DNA of 64,000 nt, taken from assembly GCA_026874595.1 (NCBI GenBank), contig CM049313.1, forward strand, positions 17,975,508-18,039,507, in the 5' to 3' direction. Source of the stretch: Sipunculus nudus. Lineage: Eukaryota > Annelida > Sipuncula > Golfingiida > Sipunculidae. Position numbers and translations under genes: made by a program. The notes below the pieces were generated by a model, which was given only the letters and a program-made list of their open reading frames with translations, was not told the origin of the DNA and made no database searches. Positions 36,665 through 48,226 of the stretch are shown piece after piece (the stretch's first letter is position 1; the number at the start of each line of letters is the position of its first letter).

Positions 36665-38944
36665 ATGATCTGGGTGTTGTTGTGTGTGGCCAGTCTGCTC
36701 ATCGCGGAATATACTCAGGCTGAAGTAAACAAATCACCCGAAGATCCCGATCTACACCTTATTAAAGTACTTTTTTTTTGTTTATCCTTGTTAGGAAACA
36801 GCTTCAGGTGTTTTACCTAACATTTCTTCAATGGGATCCTGTCGTGCCAAAAGCTCTCCCTAGGAAATAAGTGCTAATCCCAAGTACAATTATTATTGTT
36901 TTTGTTTATTTGGCTTAAATGCCTGCTCTTTGGTTGGATGGCATAACCACGAAGGCAAATAAATATTCCATCCTAACAGGAGCAGAGAACTGTTGACCCT
37001 ACATACTTTTTTTGTTGCAGAATCCACTGTGCACATTATTAAAAATATAATTATATGTATTTTATATATTTCAACTAATTGTACGAACCATGTAAAAAAA
37101 TAATTGAAGTTTATAATAAAAATATTTTATAATTTCCTGAGACAAAGTGATTGAGGTTTTGTATTATCAGACTCAAGATATCGATACTTTTGTTACCCTG
37201 TATCACTTACTTTTCATTTTGGTCATGCATCTGACCAAAATATTTCTGCTATTGGCCGTTCCCAATCATTCATTTTGAGTCCCCGAAAATAATTTAACAA
37301 CATCCAAAATCTTAAAACTTGATTTTAAAATAAAATGTGTTTGTTTTATTAAAATCCTGTTGACTGTTTGATACTGAAATATTTGGAGATAGTATGTCCA
37401 CTGTATGAAGGAAAAAAATGAAAATGAGCTATTTCATTCTTGTCCTTTGAAAACCTATAAATCAAATATGTGAGCAACTTATCGTTTACCGTTTCAGTCG
37501 CATTTTATTTTTACATATCAAAGCATCTTATTTATTTCTTTATATGATCCCCATGAATTTTTTTCTATGATATTGCTATTGTCATTCCTTGATATATTCC
37601 GGATAATTTAAAAGCCTGCCAATAATATAATATAGTTGTTAGTTACTGATCATGCATCCGGTCTGCTCCATTCTTATTAATTTTGACCAGGTCACTGCAT
37701 TCTGTGGTCCGGCATCAAACCTTTGCTGATACAAACAAAGCTGGCTGGTTGTATATCGTGATGCAAGAGTGAATCCATATACACATACAGTGGAGCGCCG
37801 TTCATCCAAACACCGTTTATCCGGAAAATCTTTGATCCTTAATTAAAATTGGAGAACCGAAATTATGGCCGTTTATTCGTAATTTTGAAAATCTGGAAAT
37901 ATAAAAAAAATATTTATTCAATAGGAAGAACTGATAATGTCTCGTGTATTTACTCCCGGTCTAGAATTATGAATGCATCACCGTTTATTTCTGCAGGTGT
38001 GACAATGCCTAATTACCCAAGCCGTGCACACGCAGCATTGCCTTCGCTGGGGCTTATACTCATTTGAGCAGTTGTAGGTGTGAGAGCGAGTAGATTTTGA
38101 GCTGATAATGTTGGAATCTGATACGCTCGAACTTGTACTCATCTAAGCAGTTTTAAGCAGTGAAGGCATATATATCTTCTAAATAAGCCAAACCATGACA
38201 AGAAAGTTCATTCACAATTTAGCAAATCTTCACCGCGACAACACAACACTCCAGTTTCATGTCAGATTGAGCCGGGGTCTCGCAAGCGCAAACTTGACGA
38301 CAAGCTGTCTTTTATCTAAAAGATCTTGAAGATAAACTGTACATTTATCTAAAACTTTTTTTTATATTTTGTCAATTTCTACATTGCGGCAAGTAAAAAA
38401 TGAGTCTCACAAGCACATTTAGTTTAACAAAGGCGGTTAATCTATCATGGCGGATATCTACACGTTCATCGAAAGATTAACTGGTACATGTACTTCACTG
38501 ACAAATAATCTTAATAAAGTAATTAAAGATATTATAATAACTTGATTGAAAGTTTAATTTGTTCATTCTGTATAAGTAAAAAGGTATTTATCACACATTA
38601 TTCCGTTCTTGTCCCGTTTTTATAACTATGAAAGCTAACCGAAGTCCGTGACACCGTACCATCATTTTGTAGTAATAATACCGGATGACAACATCGATGA
38701 AACGATTTTATTTTACAAATGACCGTTCATCCGAACGTTCGTTTATCCGAAAAAAACCGTGTCCCCCGAGATGTTCGGATGAACGGCACTCCACTGTATC
38801 ATTTTCGTCATACCTTACTTTCAGGATATACATGAATCAGGTAAATATTTTAAAAGGTAAACCTACTGCTTTCCCGAATAGTTCTTTCTTTATCAAGACA
38901 ATGTTGGTTGAGTTTCCGAATGTCTGTGATAACAAACACGCACA

Positions 38945-38990
<46 letters not shown>

Positions 38991-39247
38991 CTAATACGTC
39001 ATTTTATTTATTGTTTTTTGTTATAAATTTATAAAAGATATACTTTTGTTTAAAATTTAGGAGCCGCAGAGGAGGGACGATCATGGAGGTAGGTGTTTTA
39101 CCCAAAACTTGAGTACAGTGTGTTTATTTTGCTAGTGATAACAATCATAAAATATATAGTCTTATAATTTGTCCGTCTAAAATGTGAAGTGCTGGTTGTT
39201 GTTCGAGTGTTAACCTACTATATTTCTCCAGCAATCCGCTGATTATG

Positions 39248-39316
<69 letters not shown>

Positions 39317-39530
39317 CGATGTTTGATAATGTTAAACATCAATTCATGAAAATGAACACTCGGGAAGGGCAAAGGTCCGAGCTATCCTGAAATTATCAAT
39401 TATCAACTGACTTCATTTCTATACAGCTTCATTTAAGCTTTTGAAGATCGGTGGCATACCGTATTATTGTAAATGACGTTAAAATTACTTCAATTTCAAA
39501 AGTGACTCTTTGTGATATAAACGGTACTCC

Positions 39531-39610
<80 letters not shown>

Positions 39611-39767
39611 AAGCATGGATGAGTATGAGAGGAATTCATCGATATCAATATTTGTTTCAGGTGGTGTTTTTAACGGGGGTTCTCCTGGCTTTAACCAACC
39701 GGTAAACAAGAAAATCCAGTTTAAAAAATCAGTACCACCACCCTTCGGAAAATTTGGAGGAACCTGA
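36665..39767 (+). CDS. Candidate spliced gene for a small secreted Gly/Pro-rich peptide precursor (78 aa), U2
   Basis: Coding exons 36665-36766, 39061-39088 and 39661-39767 join in frame. Exon A follows an acceptor (tttctttcag, ends 36647), starts at ATG 36665 and ends ATTAAA/gtactt. Exon B has a clean 'aaaatttag' acceptor and a ggag/gtaggt donor; its 28 nt carry phase 0 to phase 1. Exon C follows 'tttgtttcag' and ends at TGA 39765. Residues 1-19 form a signal peptide (MIWVLLCVASLLIAEYTQA). Residues 20-37 are mostly acidic. RR at 38-39 is a processing site. Residues 40-78 are cysteine-free and cationic, with 9 Gly, 5 Pro, 5 Phe and 5 Lys (GGGVFNGGSP, NKKIQFKK, PPPFGKFGG). AATAAA lies 154 nt after the stop. 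The architecture matches antimicrobial or neuropeptide precursors; no named family recognised. Introns hold the pogo element and TA tracts. An upstream non-coding exon is likely, possibly the TATA cassette at 15784. Confidence 0.6.
37788..38796 (+). mobile_element. pogo/Tigger-like DNA transposon remnant (1009 bp), U2
   Basis: The left end (37788) reads CAGTGGAGCGCCGTTCATCC. The right end is its inverse with one mismatch in the first 20 bases. Both ends are flanked by TA (37786-37787 and 38797-38798), the target duplication of Tc1/mariner/pogo elements. Subterminal 'gttcatccgaac' and 'gtttatccg' words repeat inside both ends. Internally, 38263-38337 reads PGSRKRKLDDKLSFI, a stop, then KILKIN, resembling the basic start of a CENP-B-type DNA-binding domain of pogo transposases; the rest of the transposase is gone. 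It lies in the first intron between coding exons of the secreted-peptide gene. Confidence 0.8.
38947..38988. repeat. (TA)n microsatellite
   Basis: In the intron 72 bp before the 28-nt exon. Confidence 0.95.
39250..39314. repeat. (TA)n microsatellite
   Basis: In the second intron of the secreted-peptide gene. Confidence 0.95.
39536..39607. repeat. (TA)n microsatellite
   Basis: Ends about 50 bp before the last coding exon. A 100-codon minus-strand frame across it and the exon is a by-product. Confidence 0.95.
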
Positions 39768-39920
39768 GGAATGTTCCCGCGCCTCATGGCCCCCCTCCGT
39801 GTGCACTCTCAGTCATTCATGATAATGGAACAAATAAGAGAAAAATGCAACGGAGAGGTTTAATTTTCTTTGCTGTCCTTACTTCCCTAAAATTACTCTT
39901 GCAAGTAGTTTCTTTGACAG

Positions 39921-39926
39921 AATAAA
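39921..39926 (+). terminator. Putative polyadenylation signal AATAAA
   Basis: First AATAAA on the plus strand after the stop at 39765-39767. It gives a 3' untranslated region of about 175-185 nt. Confidence 0.5.
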
Positions 39927-39949
39927 ATGTGAAAAGATATGTCTTTCGT

Positions 39950-40771
39950 CTTATGAATACATTTGTGATGATGGAAAAAAGTGTGTATGAAAGTTCTTTT
40001 TACGTAAGTATGAGCTTGTAATCCAATTATATTATTCCGCACGATAATACTCAGAAGCGCTGATTCCTCTTCGAAATCAGCAAATTCACATCACATTGCA
40101 AACTATACAAATCTGCATATATGATATCTTCGGAGTACTTTCTTGTGGCATCCTCGTGCCTATACACACTTTATCTTTGAATAAAACCCAGCAAGCCCAG
40201 TGACGGACTCGAAGCGGAGAAACAGAAAAAGCACGTGTACGGCCCGCTAATAACTTCAAGCGTGGAAACCACGCATCTTACGAGAAAGCCGCAGACAGTA
40301 CAGGATATGACTCTAATAAATATAGTTTTCAAAAATATTTGTTAAAACGAGTATTAAAAAAATTGAAACTTTGAAGATTTGAAATATTAAGATACTGGAA
40401 CATAATAAACAGTTAAAACAGTGAAAGTGCCCCGGTCCCCAAACGAGTGGTTTTGGTATATATGTTTACGCATTTAACGATCATGCAACATATTGTTTGG
40501 AGCTCCGCAACGTCACTCAACTGCAATCCCTGGCTATTTCTATTGTATATAGTCACTAAACCAGTGCACTGGAAGGTGAAGACAAATAAGTAAAAGCTAC
40601 TGCTCCCTTTAAATACCTCTTAAAGTCGTTATGGCCTTGTAGTTCTTCCAGATTCCTTGTAAGTTGTGGGTAGAGTGATTCGTGACAAATTCGTAAATAA
40701 TTCGTTAGTAGGCGATGTTTAGTGATCGAGATGTGTATATCATGGCGATATTTTAAAGAGGTAATACAAAA
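39950..40771. other. Intergenic spacer, nothing recognised
   Basis: Single-copy within the window, because U3 is cut before reaching it. No gene or transposon end seen. Confidence 0.45.
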
Positions 40772-41178
40772 TCAGGAAATTTGTGAGAATTTCGTTGAAC
40801 ATATTGTTTTAATATCCATACTTAACGTCAAGGAATGAACACCTCCGATTTTATATAGCCGATCTGATATAGAGTCGATGTTTTGTTTTATATCTAATGA
40901 AAAGCAGAAACTCGACTTAAACGGGCCTATTTGGATATGACGTATCAAAGACAATATCTTTTTGCACCTTTCATACAAAAAAGCAAATAAGTGCCGATCC
41001 CACGGGGCACGGTGTACATTTTGCTTATAACCCCGTGTTTAAAACATGTGGCGTGTTTGAAAAGGACAAAATATGGCTTTGCTTCAGTTGCTCTCAATAT
41101 GGATATCCATTGAATTTCATTATCTGCACATGCGAAATCAGCCACCTTCGGAGAATGTTTCTTTCTCTTCGCTGACAT
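40772..41178 (-). other. Minus-strand open frames divergent from TATA cassette 3
   Basis: ATG at 41178 (minus) opens a 77-residue frame starting MSAKRKKHSP and ending near 40945. An overlapping frame continues with RCKKILSLIRHIQIG and a hydrophilic KQNIDSISDRLYKIGG to 40772. Read together they could be one broken coding region. The start lies only about 30 bp from the plus-strand TATA box. No family recognised; single copy here, so no comparison is possible. Confidence 0.2.
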
Positions 41179-41207
41179 CGGCACGGAACCATTTTACCAA
41201 CAACATG

Positions 41208-41324
41208 TATATAAACAGGCTCAGCAGTCTTTGAAGGGGTGCAATACACACTTTTCTCAGCAAAAATAACCTACAGTCCATTGAGACGAACCGACGCCAT
41301 GTCATAAATCACATAAATTCTACA
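41208..41324 (+). promoter_or_regulatory. TATA box with putative 5' exon, copy 3, altered donor
   Basis: TATATAAA at 41208-41215. The exon sequence matches copies 1 and 2, but the donor ATAG/GTAAGG is replaced: a small insertion gives 'ttctacagttaagg', so only the weaker ACA/GTTAAG (41325) remains. The sequence 5' of the TATA box differs from copies 1 and 2, so the shared cassette begins close to the TATA box itself. Confidence 0.45.
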
Positions 41325-41551
41325 GTTAAGGCCGATGAATAACTGATTTTAATTATGTAACACAGCATTGGGTTATTGGTTACATATCGGAAAGGAGTCG
41401 TTTCGAGTCGTGCCGAAATTCGTAGAAAAAGGAATCTAGTTCAATTTTGATTTATGTTATAATTATTTATTGAAATCTCTTTGCATTATCTTTATAGAAT
41501 TTCAAAGACATTTTTTCTATAAATTAGTATTTATGGTGCGTTTTCTCGCAG

Positions 41552-41687
41552 CTCTCAAATAATGGCACAGACATGTTCTTGTGAATTGTTGCCCATACAA
41601 AAAATTACTGGGAGAGTTAATATGAAAGCATGTTTATTAAATAGAGACAGACTTTTGGCATGTATTTTGATGTATTTTTTCGGATAG
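41552..41687 (+). other. Possible second exon with a 41-codon frame, copy 3
   Basis: ATG at 41562, stop at 41685-41687, same length as in U1 and U2 with two replacements (Gln to Glu and Ser to Leu). The four Cys are kept. Confidence 0.2.
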
Positions 41688-41690
41688 TTT

Positions 41691-41900
41691 ATGGCACGGC
41701 AAGAAGTCCCAAGTGACGGCTGGGCGCGGCATGGCACTGGCAATCGGAAAATTGCCATCCAAATGGTTATCCCGACAGAAAATGGTGTTTTCAAACTCAT
41801 AAATGCCCCGCGGGTGGATCGGAGGAAGTTATTTCCTATGATTAGATATATTTATATAATTAAACGGTATGATATTAACAAAGGAAAACATGAGGTATGA
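41691..41900 (+). other. 69-codon ATG frame, unknown
   Basis: Starts MARQEVPSDGW and ends RYDINKGKHEV at TGA. In U1 and U2 an indel of about 25 bp changes the reading frame near the start, but the downstream part (MVIPTE, KLINAPRV, RRKLFPMIRYIYIIKRYD) is still open in the other frame. A possible donor (catgag/gtatga) coincides with the end. No family recognised. Confidence 0.18.
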
Positions 41901-43484
41901 CCTTCTTTTTCCCTAGGTAAAAGCGAAATTATTTAAATCTTGACACAACTAAAAATATCTTTAAATCCGGAGCAGAGTTTAACAAAAGATTATGGAATTC
42001 CTCCAGACCTATCTTCATGAAAGATCTAAATCTGTCGACCTATTTTTTTTCAAATACTTAATATTGAATTATTGCTGAAACTGTGGCTACCAGACTGAAA
42101 CAATTCTTCTAAATTAAATACATCAAAATGAAACAGGATTCTTGAAAGACAGCTACACGGGAGAAAATGTGAATGTGGTATTGAAAAGTGTCCATCATTC
42201 CATGCAGGACTGGATGTCAAAATATATTGCTCATAATGCGGGATTTTGAAAACACAATAAACTATAGTCTTGTTTCATATTACAGCTTTTAAGCACTTTA
42301 AGCTTGGTCCAAAAATAATAAAAAAATAAGTCGAATGATCTGTTAAACAACTAACGGATGGCATCCAGTCTGTTTTAAGTTTCAAGGAATATCCAGTAAG
42401 GCAGTCCTATTACACCTTATAAATTTTGTCTTTTTGTTGAAATTAAAGCAGAGAATAAGGCTGAAGATTGATGCATTATTGACAATGATGATAGTTAAAA
42501 TATGCACTTGACATCGTCATTTTTCTTGTAAACATACGGTCAATGAATGGATCGTTAAAGCTATTTATCCAATTCTCCAGTAAATCAAAGCATGTTTTTA
42601 ATGATTGGACAGCTGTGGTATTTTCCAGGTGAACATTTAACGTAATTAATCCTGATACAGTAAATGTTATGAATCAACCAATTTTGGTTCATTCATCATG
42701 GATGAATAGCAAACTTTTTTTTCAAGTAGAAAAGAATAATTATCTTTGATTACTTTCAACTAAAATATGCATTTCTAATTGAAGATCATTTAGGGCTTAA
42801 CGTTGATTTCGTTTGATGAATTATGGTCAATGCCTGCCCATAATGGAGATCAAAATGGTATCAGCAATGAAGGCATACCAGGCATCTTTGCAGTCTCGCG
42901 TTAAGAAATGAACCCACATAATCGTACATTAAGCTGCCTTTCGTAAGGACTTGCAATAGCACAACATTAGCATTTCGGGTGGCTATGTTACAAACAAAAA
43001 CACGAATTTCAGTTAATGTAATTAACCCTTCGCGAAGCGAGTGTATTTTTCTCCCTCTATTCTGTGTGTGGGTGGGTATACGTGTGTCCGCAACATATCT
43101 GGAGAACAGTTTCACTGATGTATTGAGATTTATCACATAGGTTGCCATTGTAAAAAAAAAACTCCAAATTTGTTGTAAATCCAAGCGTAAATCCAACCCC
43201 GGAAAGAGTAATTTATTGGTTTTATGTATCAGGTGACGACAGGGGCGTCAGGACATAAGGGATGGTCAATGTAATCATCCCCATGCTATTCAAAGAACAA
43301 TATTTATATATTGTAAATATATTAATAATTAGAATTGCAGTCCTTGGTTACATTTCTGAGTTTACTTTTATATATTATGTATTTAAACCTGGTTTAGAAG
43401 TAACCTATACGGTAAACATAATACCTTATTTTTAAAACCTTATACTTCAATGTAATAAATTTGAAATGTGTAATTCAGACAATA

Positions 43485-43489
<5 letters not shown>
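41901..43489. other. Left arm of U3, no recognisable gene
   Basis: Matches 8120-9706. A 111-codon minus-strand frame (42861-43196) lies in the interspersed-repeat-like stretch and is broken in the other units. Confidence 0.4.
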
Positions 43490-43548
<59 letters not shown>

Positions 43549-43558
43549 TTTATATATA
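43490..43558. repeat. (TA)n microsatellite
   Basis: Orthologue of the tracts at 1399, 9707 and 18039. Confidence 0.95.
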
Positions 43559-44023
43559 AACATATGCATATTAGTTGTAGGAATCGTTTGCAAAATATAG
43601 TTGATGACTGAAAGATAGAAAACAGCCGATGATCGATTATTAATCGATTATTTTATTTACCGTCAATATTACCACGAAATATGTTGTATAAGATTACACG
43701 TTAAATATTGAACAAGTAAATTCAGTCTAACTTTTATATCACACTGAAAGTTAAGCAAAGGCAGGTTTGTTGACCTTTATTCGTTGCACAAGGTTGAGTT
43801 TTAATGTTGAGCACAAAGGTTCTTTCTAAAATATCTGACAGAACAAGAAAATGTATTGGGATAATATATAGACTTATATGGATGTGCATATATGAAAATT
43901 TGTGTTCGATTATGCAAATAATACGCAATCGATGGTCGTTGATGAAACTGGGAACAGATATGGCCATCTTTCGTCTGCGGGTCGTTTCCCTGAAGGTTAC
44001 ACTGACACATTAATTTTCCCACT

Positions 44024-44389
44024 TTGTTATGTTTAATAATCTACATATTGCTCCTATATAGACGTAGATTCTTGTCAGTCCTGTTTCAGTTCCTGATCGC
44101 TAGTCCCCCGCTCTGTTTACTTTTAACCAGTAATTGCTACCATGAGTATATCGATTTCGAGCTATCATGTAGTTCGCGTCGACGCCACCAGGTAGCGCTA
44201 CCTGCCGAGGTTGTGTCCACGAAAATCTGTCCTTCTGTTGGCCGACCTCTGGCTCTCTATTTCAATGTTCTAGGCCTTTTATATGAAACAGGTAATTATT
44301 TATATTTTAAATATCCCTCAACTACAGTCCCATTTCTTGCCATCTTTATTTTTCGCAAATGCACCGAGTCACCCTGGTCCTGCCTTTAA
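44024..44389 (+). other. Shortened copy (121 codons) of the 138-codon frame
   Basis: Same non-ATG start as the other copies; a small deletion near 44356 shifts the frame to an earlier stop. The palindrome caggtagcgctacctg is intact at 44189-44204. The broken end argues against selection on the frame. Confidence 0.12.
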
Positions 44390-45275
44390 TTCCGGTGCTG
44401 AAACCGTTCCCAGAGACGCGAAATGGCGGTGTAACCTGAAAGGTGTCGATAAATCAACGTAGGCCTACACGTTATAGTGACCTTATTCCGGGTCCGGTCA
44501 ATGTCGGCCCATTTTGTGAGTGAGCAGGCATTAAATATTACAGGGCAGCAGGGAATATGTATGAGGAAAAGTTTATTGTTTCCAGAAGCTTAGGAGACAT
44601 AAGACTTTTGATAATATGATGGTGTGTGGATGGGTCGGAAGGTGGCGACAACTGTGCTGAATCATAGTGCACTATAGAAACTGGTTTCTACCGGAAAAAT
44701 GAGATACAGGACCCCCTTTTATTTACTAGACTAAAATAAAATTTTGGGTGTTGATCTTGAGTTCGATGGATAACATGATGCCAAACACTCAATAGAAAAA
44801 AAATTTCCTGTGACTCCAAGGTGTGGAACTATATAACAATATGTAGGGCCTTGACATACGTCCCTCTAACCTGCAGGACATTTTCACGAAATGCAGCAAC
44901 TATTTACAACTCGGGAGAACTAAAAACAGATAGTAAGTAAAACCGAAACATCCGAACAATAATTTACTTTTACGGCGGGATAAAAAAAAATATGTTTAAA
45001 TGATTATTTTTCCCCAAAACGTTTTAAAAATACATTTTGAATTTAAATCATGAATGCCCAAGTTTTTGCAAAAAAAAAACCTGGCTCAACAACACACACA
45101 CACACACTTACACACCAAGAGCCCCCTCCCCAAACATTTTTACACCCCCCCCCCCAACATTTTACCCCCTCCTCCGCCCCCCTGACACCCCATTAAAAAA
45201 ATCATATCTTACTATGAATTAATAAATCAAATGGCAGTAGAATGTGTGAAACTTTAACATAATACAATAGCAGAG

Positions 45276-46300
45276 AGCCTGGTTCTTTGAAGCAGAAATG
45301 GTTGTTTTCACCCATTGCGGGTCGATCTTTTTTTTACACACCAGGACCAAAAATATGCGGTTTTGGTCCCGAACTTTTTTTTTGCTCGAACAAGTTAGAA
45401 CTCTCTGCATATACTTTAAAAAATATTTCGTGTCAGGTTTGGGTAAATGTATTCAGTATACAGGGGGCCATGGTGTTTGGTCATTGGGTTTAAAGTCAAG
45501 GGCAGCCAAAGGCCAACCACGATACCCAAGGGCATTTTTCTGTTATTTCAATTGAAAATTCTCAGGAATAACTCGGGTTAAATCACATTCCAGGACGCCA
45601 AGTGTGAACGCAATCTCCGTCCCAGGGTTTGTGTCCCCATATCGGATCTTTTTTATTATAAGTTTTGGCATATTATAATATTTATATGTTTCTAAACTAG
45701 TCCGGATATTCACACATACGGATGAAACTAAAATATGATGAAATAGGAGTCTTTCCACTTGCAAGGTTACGGATATGGCGCTGTATACGGTGATTTCAGC
45801 AATGTGTCTGCACGCTTCCTCATCCGGCGCCGGATACGGATACGTACTGGTATTCCAAACATCAATAATCAAGATGTTATAATATAAAAAAAAAATCAAA
45901 CGCATTGGTTTTTTTTCCCACATGACCACAAATACATAAGTTTATGGTTATTCAGGGAGACCAGAGATCTTGATCATATTCATTATATAGTGATACCCAT
46001 ATATAAGATTTGTATTCTATGTATAACAATGTGCAATAATATATACTGAGTTATTATTATTGTTATTTATTATTGTGTAACATGGCTTGAGATAACAATT
46101 ATACGTATTTTGCCTGATCCTAAGAACAGGTTAAACTAAGGATTTCTATGGTTTCATCCTTACGGTTGAAGTACAGCGAACGTATATTTGGAAACATCCC
46201 TGGAAACGGATTGGAAACATCCGTTTTGATATCCTTACCTGTATCCAGATAGGTATGGGGCACGTGTAGTGTCGGTCTGGCGGTCCTTTGATTCACTGAG
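45276..46300. other. Start of block B, second copy
   Basis: Copy of 19845-20870. A 128-codon minus-strand frame (45543-45929) is longer than in U2 only because homopolymer runs differ. It contains TSTYPYPAPDEEACRHIAEI and a hydrophobic FHHILVSSVCVNI. Not recognised. Confidence 0.3.
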
Positions 46301-46396
46301 TGTTTTTTTTTTGGCAAATTCCACATAAATTCCCTGTTAGTACCTAACAATTGCTCAAAGAAGCACTGATATAAAGGTGAATCCTAGGAGCCTCTT

Positions 46397-46825
46397 TCAC
46401 CTGATTGTAAGAATCGTTAAGTCCAAAGCAAAATCTGGACCGCTAATAAATACCTGCTTCCTGTGCCGTAATGGCCTTATGACTCTGTAAGCTAAAAACA
46501 ATTTCTGTAACCTACAATGCCACCTAAGAACATTCTCCTCAGGTGCCTGTTTCGCCCCATAGAACTGCTCTCTTACTAAATTAATGTTAATGACTTCCCC
46601 GAAAGTTAAGTCGAATTGTTAAGTTCTTCGGAGGAACTATTGGAAGGCAAACACACGCAGAATTCCGCTGCTGTAGCCCTTATAGAGGACCTAATGGCTT
46701 CCATCACCTCAGCATTCGAATTGGGAGGTTTATCTATAGGCACTACACGTGGTACGTACCTCCACTGGAGATACGGAAGGTCTTTAGCAGATAAATCATT
46801 GGAAAAGCAAGGTAATCTTGGTTTT
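46397..46825 (-). pseudogene. gag/PNMA-like fragment, S1 of U3
   Basis: Copy of 20965-21395 with the same frame break between the EVVEAIRSS half and the EQFY half. See that entry for the family reasoning. Confidence 0.42.
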
Positions 46826-47269
46826 AGCGTTACCGTGCAGTTAAGACTAGATGTTACAGGGGTGTGTACACGTGTGAGTTCTGCCTAATCTTTAGTCTAA
46901 TTTCTCCTGGAGTTTGAGGTGACCCAGGAATATTGTACAGGCAAACCAAAATCACGCCATCTCCATAATCCACAAATTCTGCAGGCTGCGTCAATGTGAC
47001 CCATGTGGTTCCGGCGGAGCATGGACCGATCCAGCAAACAATATGGACGACGAATAGGCGGACACCGTTTATTTGGTTCTTGTAACCAACGTGTGAAGGT
47101 TGAGGCTACTTAAGGTGGTGACATATAGAGCTGAACTCAAGCTCAATGAATGACAATTTACAAGAAACATACATTTTGACATACATACAAGCTATAAATA
47201 CGTTTACAATTCTTTTCTTTGATACAGAGAGCTCGCGAGTATCCAGCCCTTTTTAAGTACTTAAGTTGC

Positions 47270-47387
<118 letters not shown>

Positions 47388-47705
47388 AGAACGGAAGACG
47401 CCTTTTAGGTAGACTAACTGATTTATGAACATACGAGCTTTTGAAGCGCACAGGCTTCTTAGTCATGTGTTCATGTTTATGTTTAAAAAAGGTGAGTTTC
47501 CAGAGCCAATGTTATATTTGAGCTGTCACTCAAAACGAAATGTAAAAACATTGGCGCTGTGTACTCCTGACTGGGCTGGTATGTATTTTCCTTGAAATTT
47601 ATGCATGACGACAATATAGCCAGAAAGTCATCAGAGGACACTTGAGCGGGATCTACGGGTTTTTAGGGAACTAAAAAGTTACTCTGAGTCTTTAAAAGGT
47701 CATTC

Positions 47706-47846
47706 ATGGATGCAAAAGGTGGGCGAGTATTCCTGAAAACCTCATTTTCCAGAACTACAAGAAATCTGATATCTGCGATTGTAAAACGAGTTTACACGAA
47801 TCTTATAGGCATATACGTCGAGTGCAGCAGAGTGCGCTACGACTGA
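47706..47846 (+). other. Small ATG frame (46 residues), unknown, S1 of U3
   Basis: Copy of 22219-22359 with Ala2 to Asp and Ala to Thr near residue 18. The stop and the IYVECSRVRYD ending are kept. Confidence 0.22.
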
Positions 47847-48226
47847 TACCGAGTTGTGCCCGGGCTGCAAGAACGGAGCACGAACTGTATGAATTCAGCA
47901 TGATACCCAGAGAAGGCATTCGTAGACGAAAAGAAACCCAAGACACATGCATGATGCCAGACCAGACATGTTCTCTCTTGATTAGATTGACACTTGTCTT
48001 ATCTTTGCTGCATGAGACAGTCATCGTGAAACCGGTGGGCTCTACAACAGAGTCGATGCTGGACATCGTCACACTTGTCACGTTTCGGCTACAGACAGAT
48101 TTACCAGCCGCTTGTCAGTGGACAATAGATAACTACGAGCTTCAGGAATTAGTGAAAGTTTGCTATGAGTCATACAAAGAGCCAAACTTTCATAGAATAG
48201 TTCCTCGGCTATTATGCACTGCATAG
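47753..48226 (+). other. Open frame of about 158 codons, S1 of U3
   Basis: Copy of 22266-22739, still open, with few replacements. Same reservations. Confidence 0.22.

Larger units (their letters stand above)
15782..41205. repeat. 25.4-kb tandem unit U2
   Basis: Consists of the TATA cassette, the left arm to 19844, then block B to 41205. U3 repeats the same order, offset by about 25.2-25.5 kb because of indels and microsatellite length differences (for example 22335 matches 47822, 36629 matches 61851). At the left-arm/block-B junction the shared 'caatagcagag' is followed by 'agcctgg' instead of the 'ttcaaa' seen in U0 and U1. Confidence 0.93.

Noticed and set aside
39485-39787. 100-codon minus-strand frame with Pro-rich residues
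   Set aside because: It is the antisense of the last peptide exon plus a TA tract; the plus-strand spliced model explains the sequence better.
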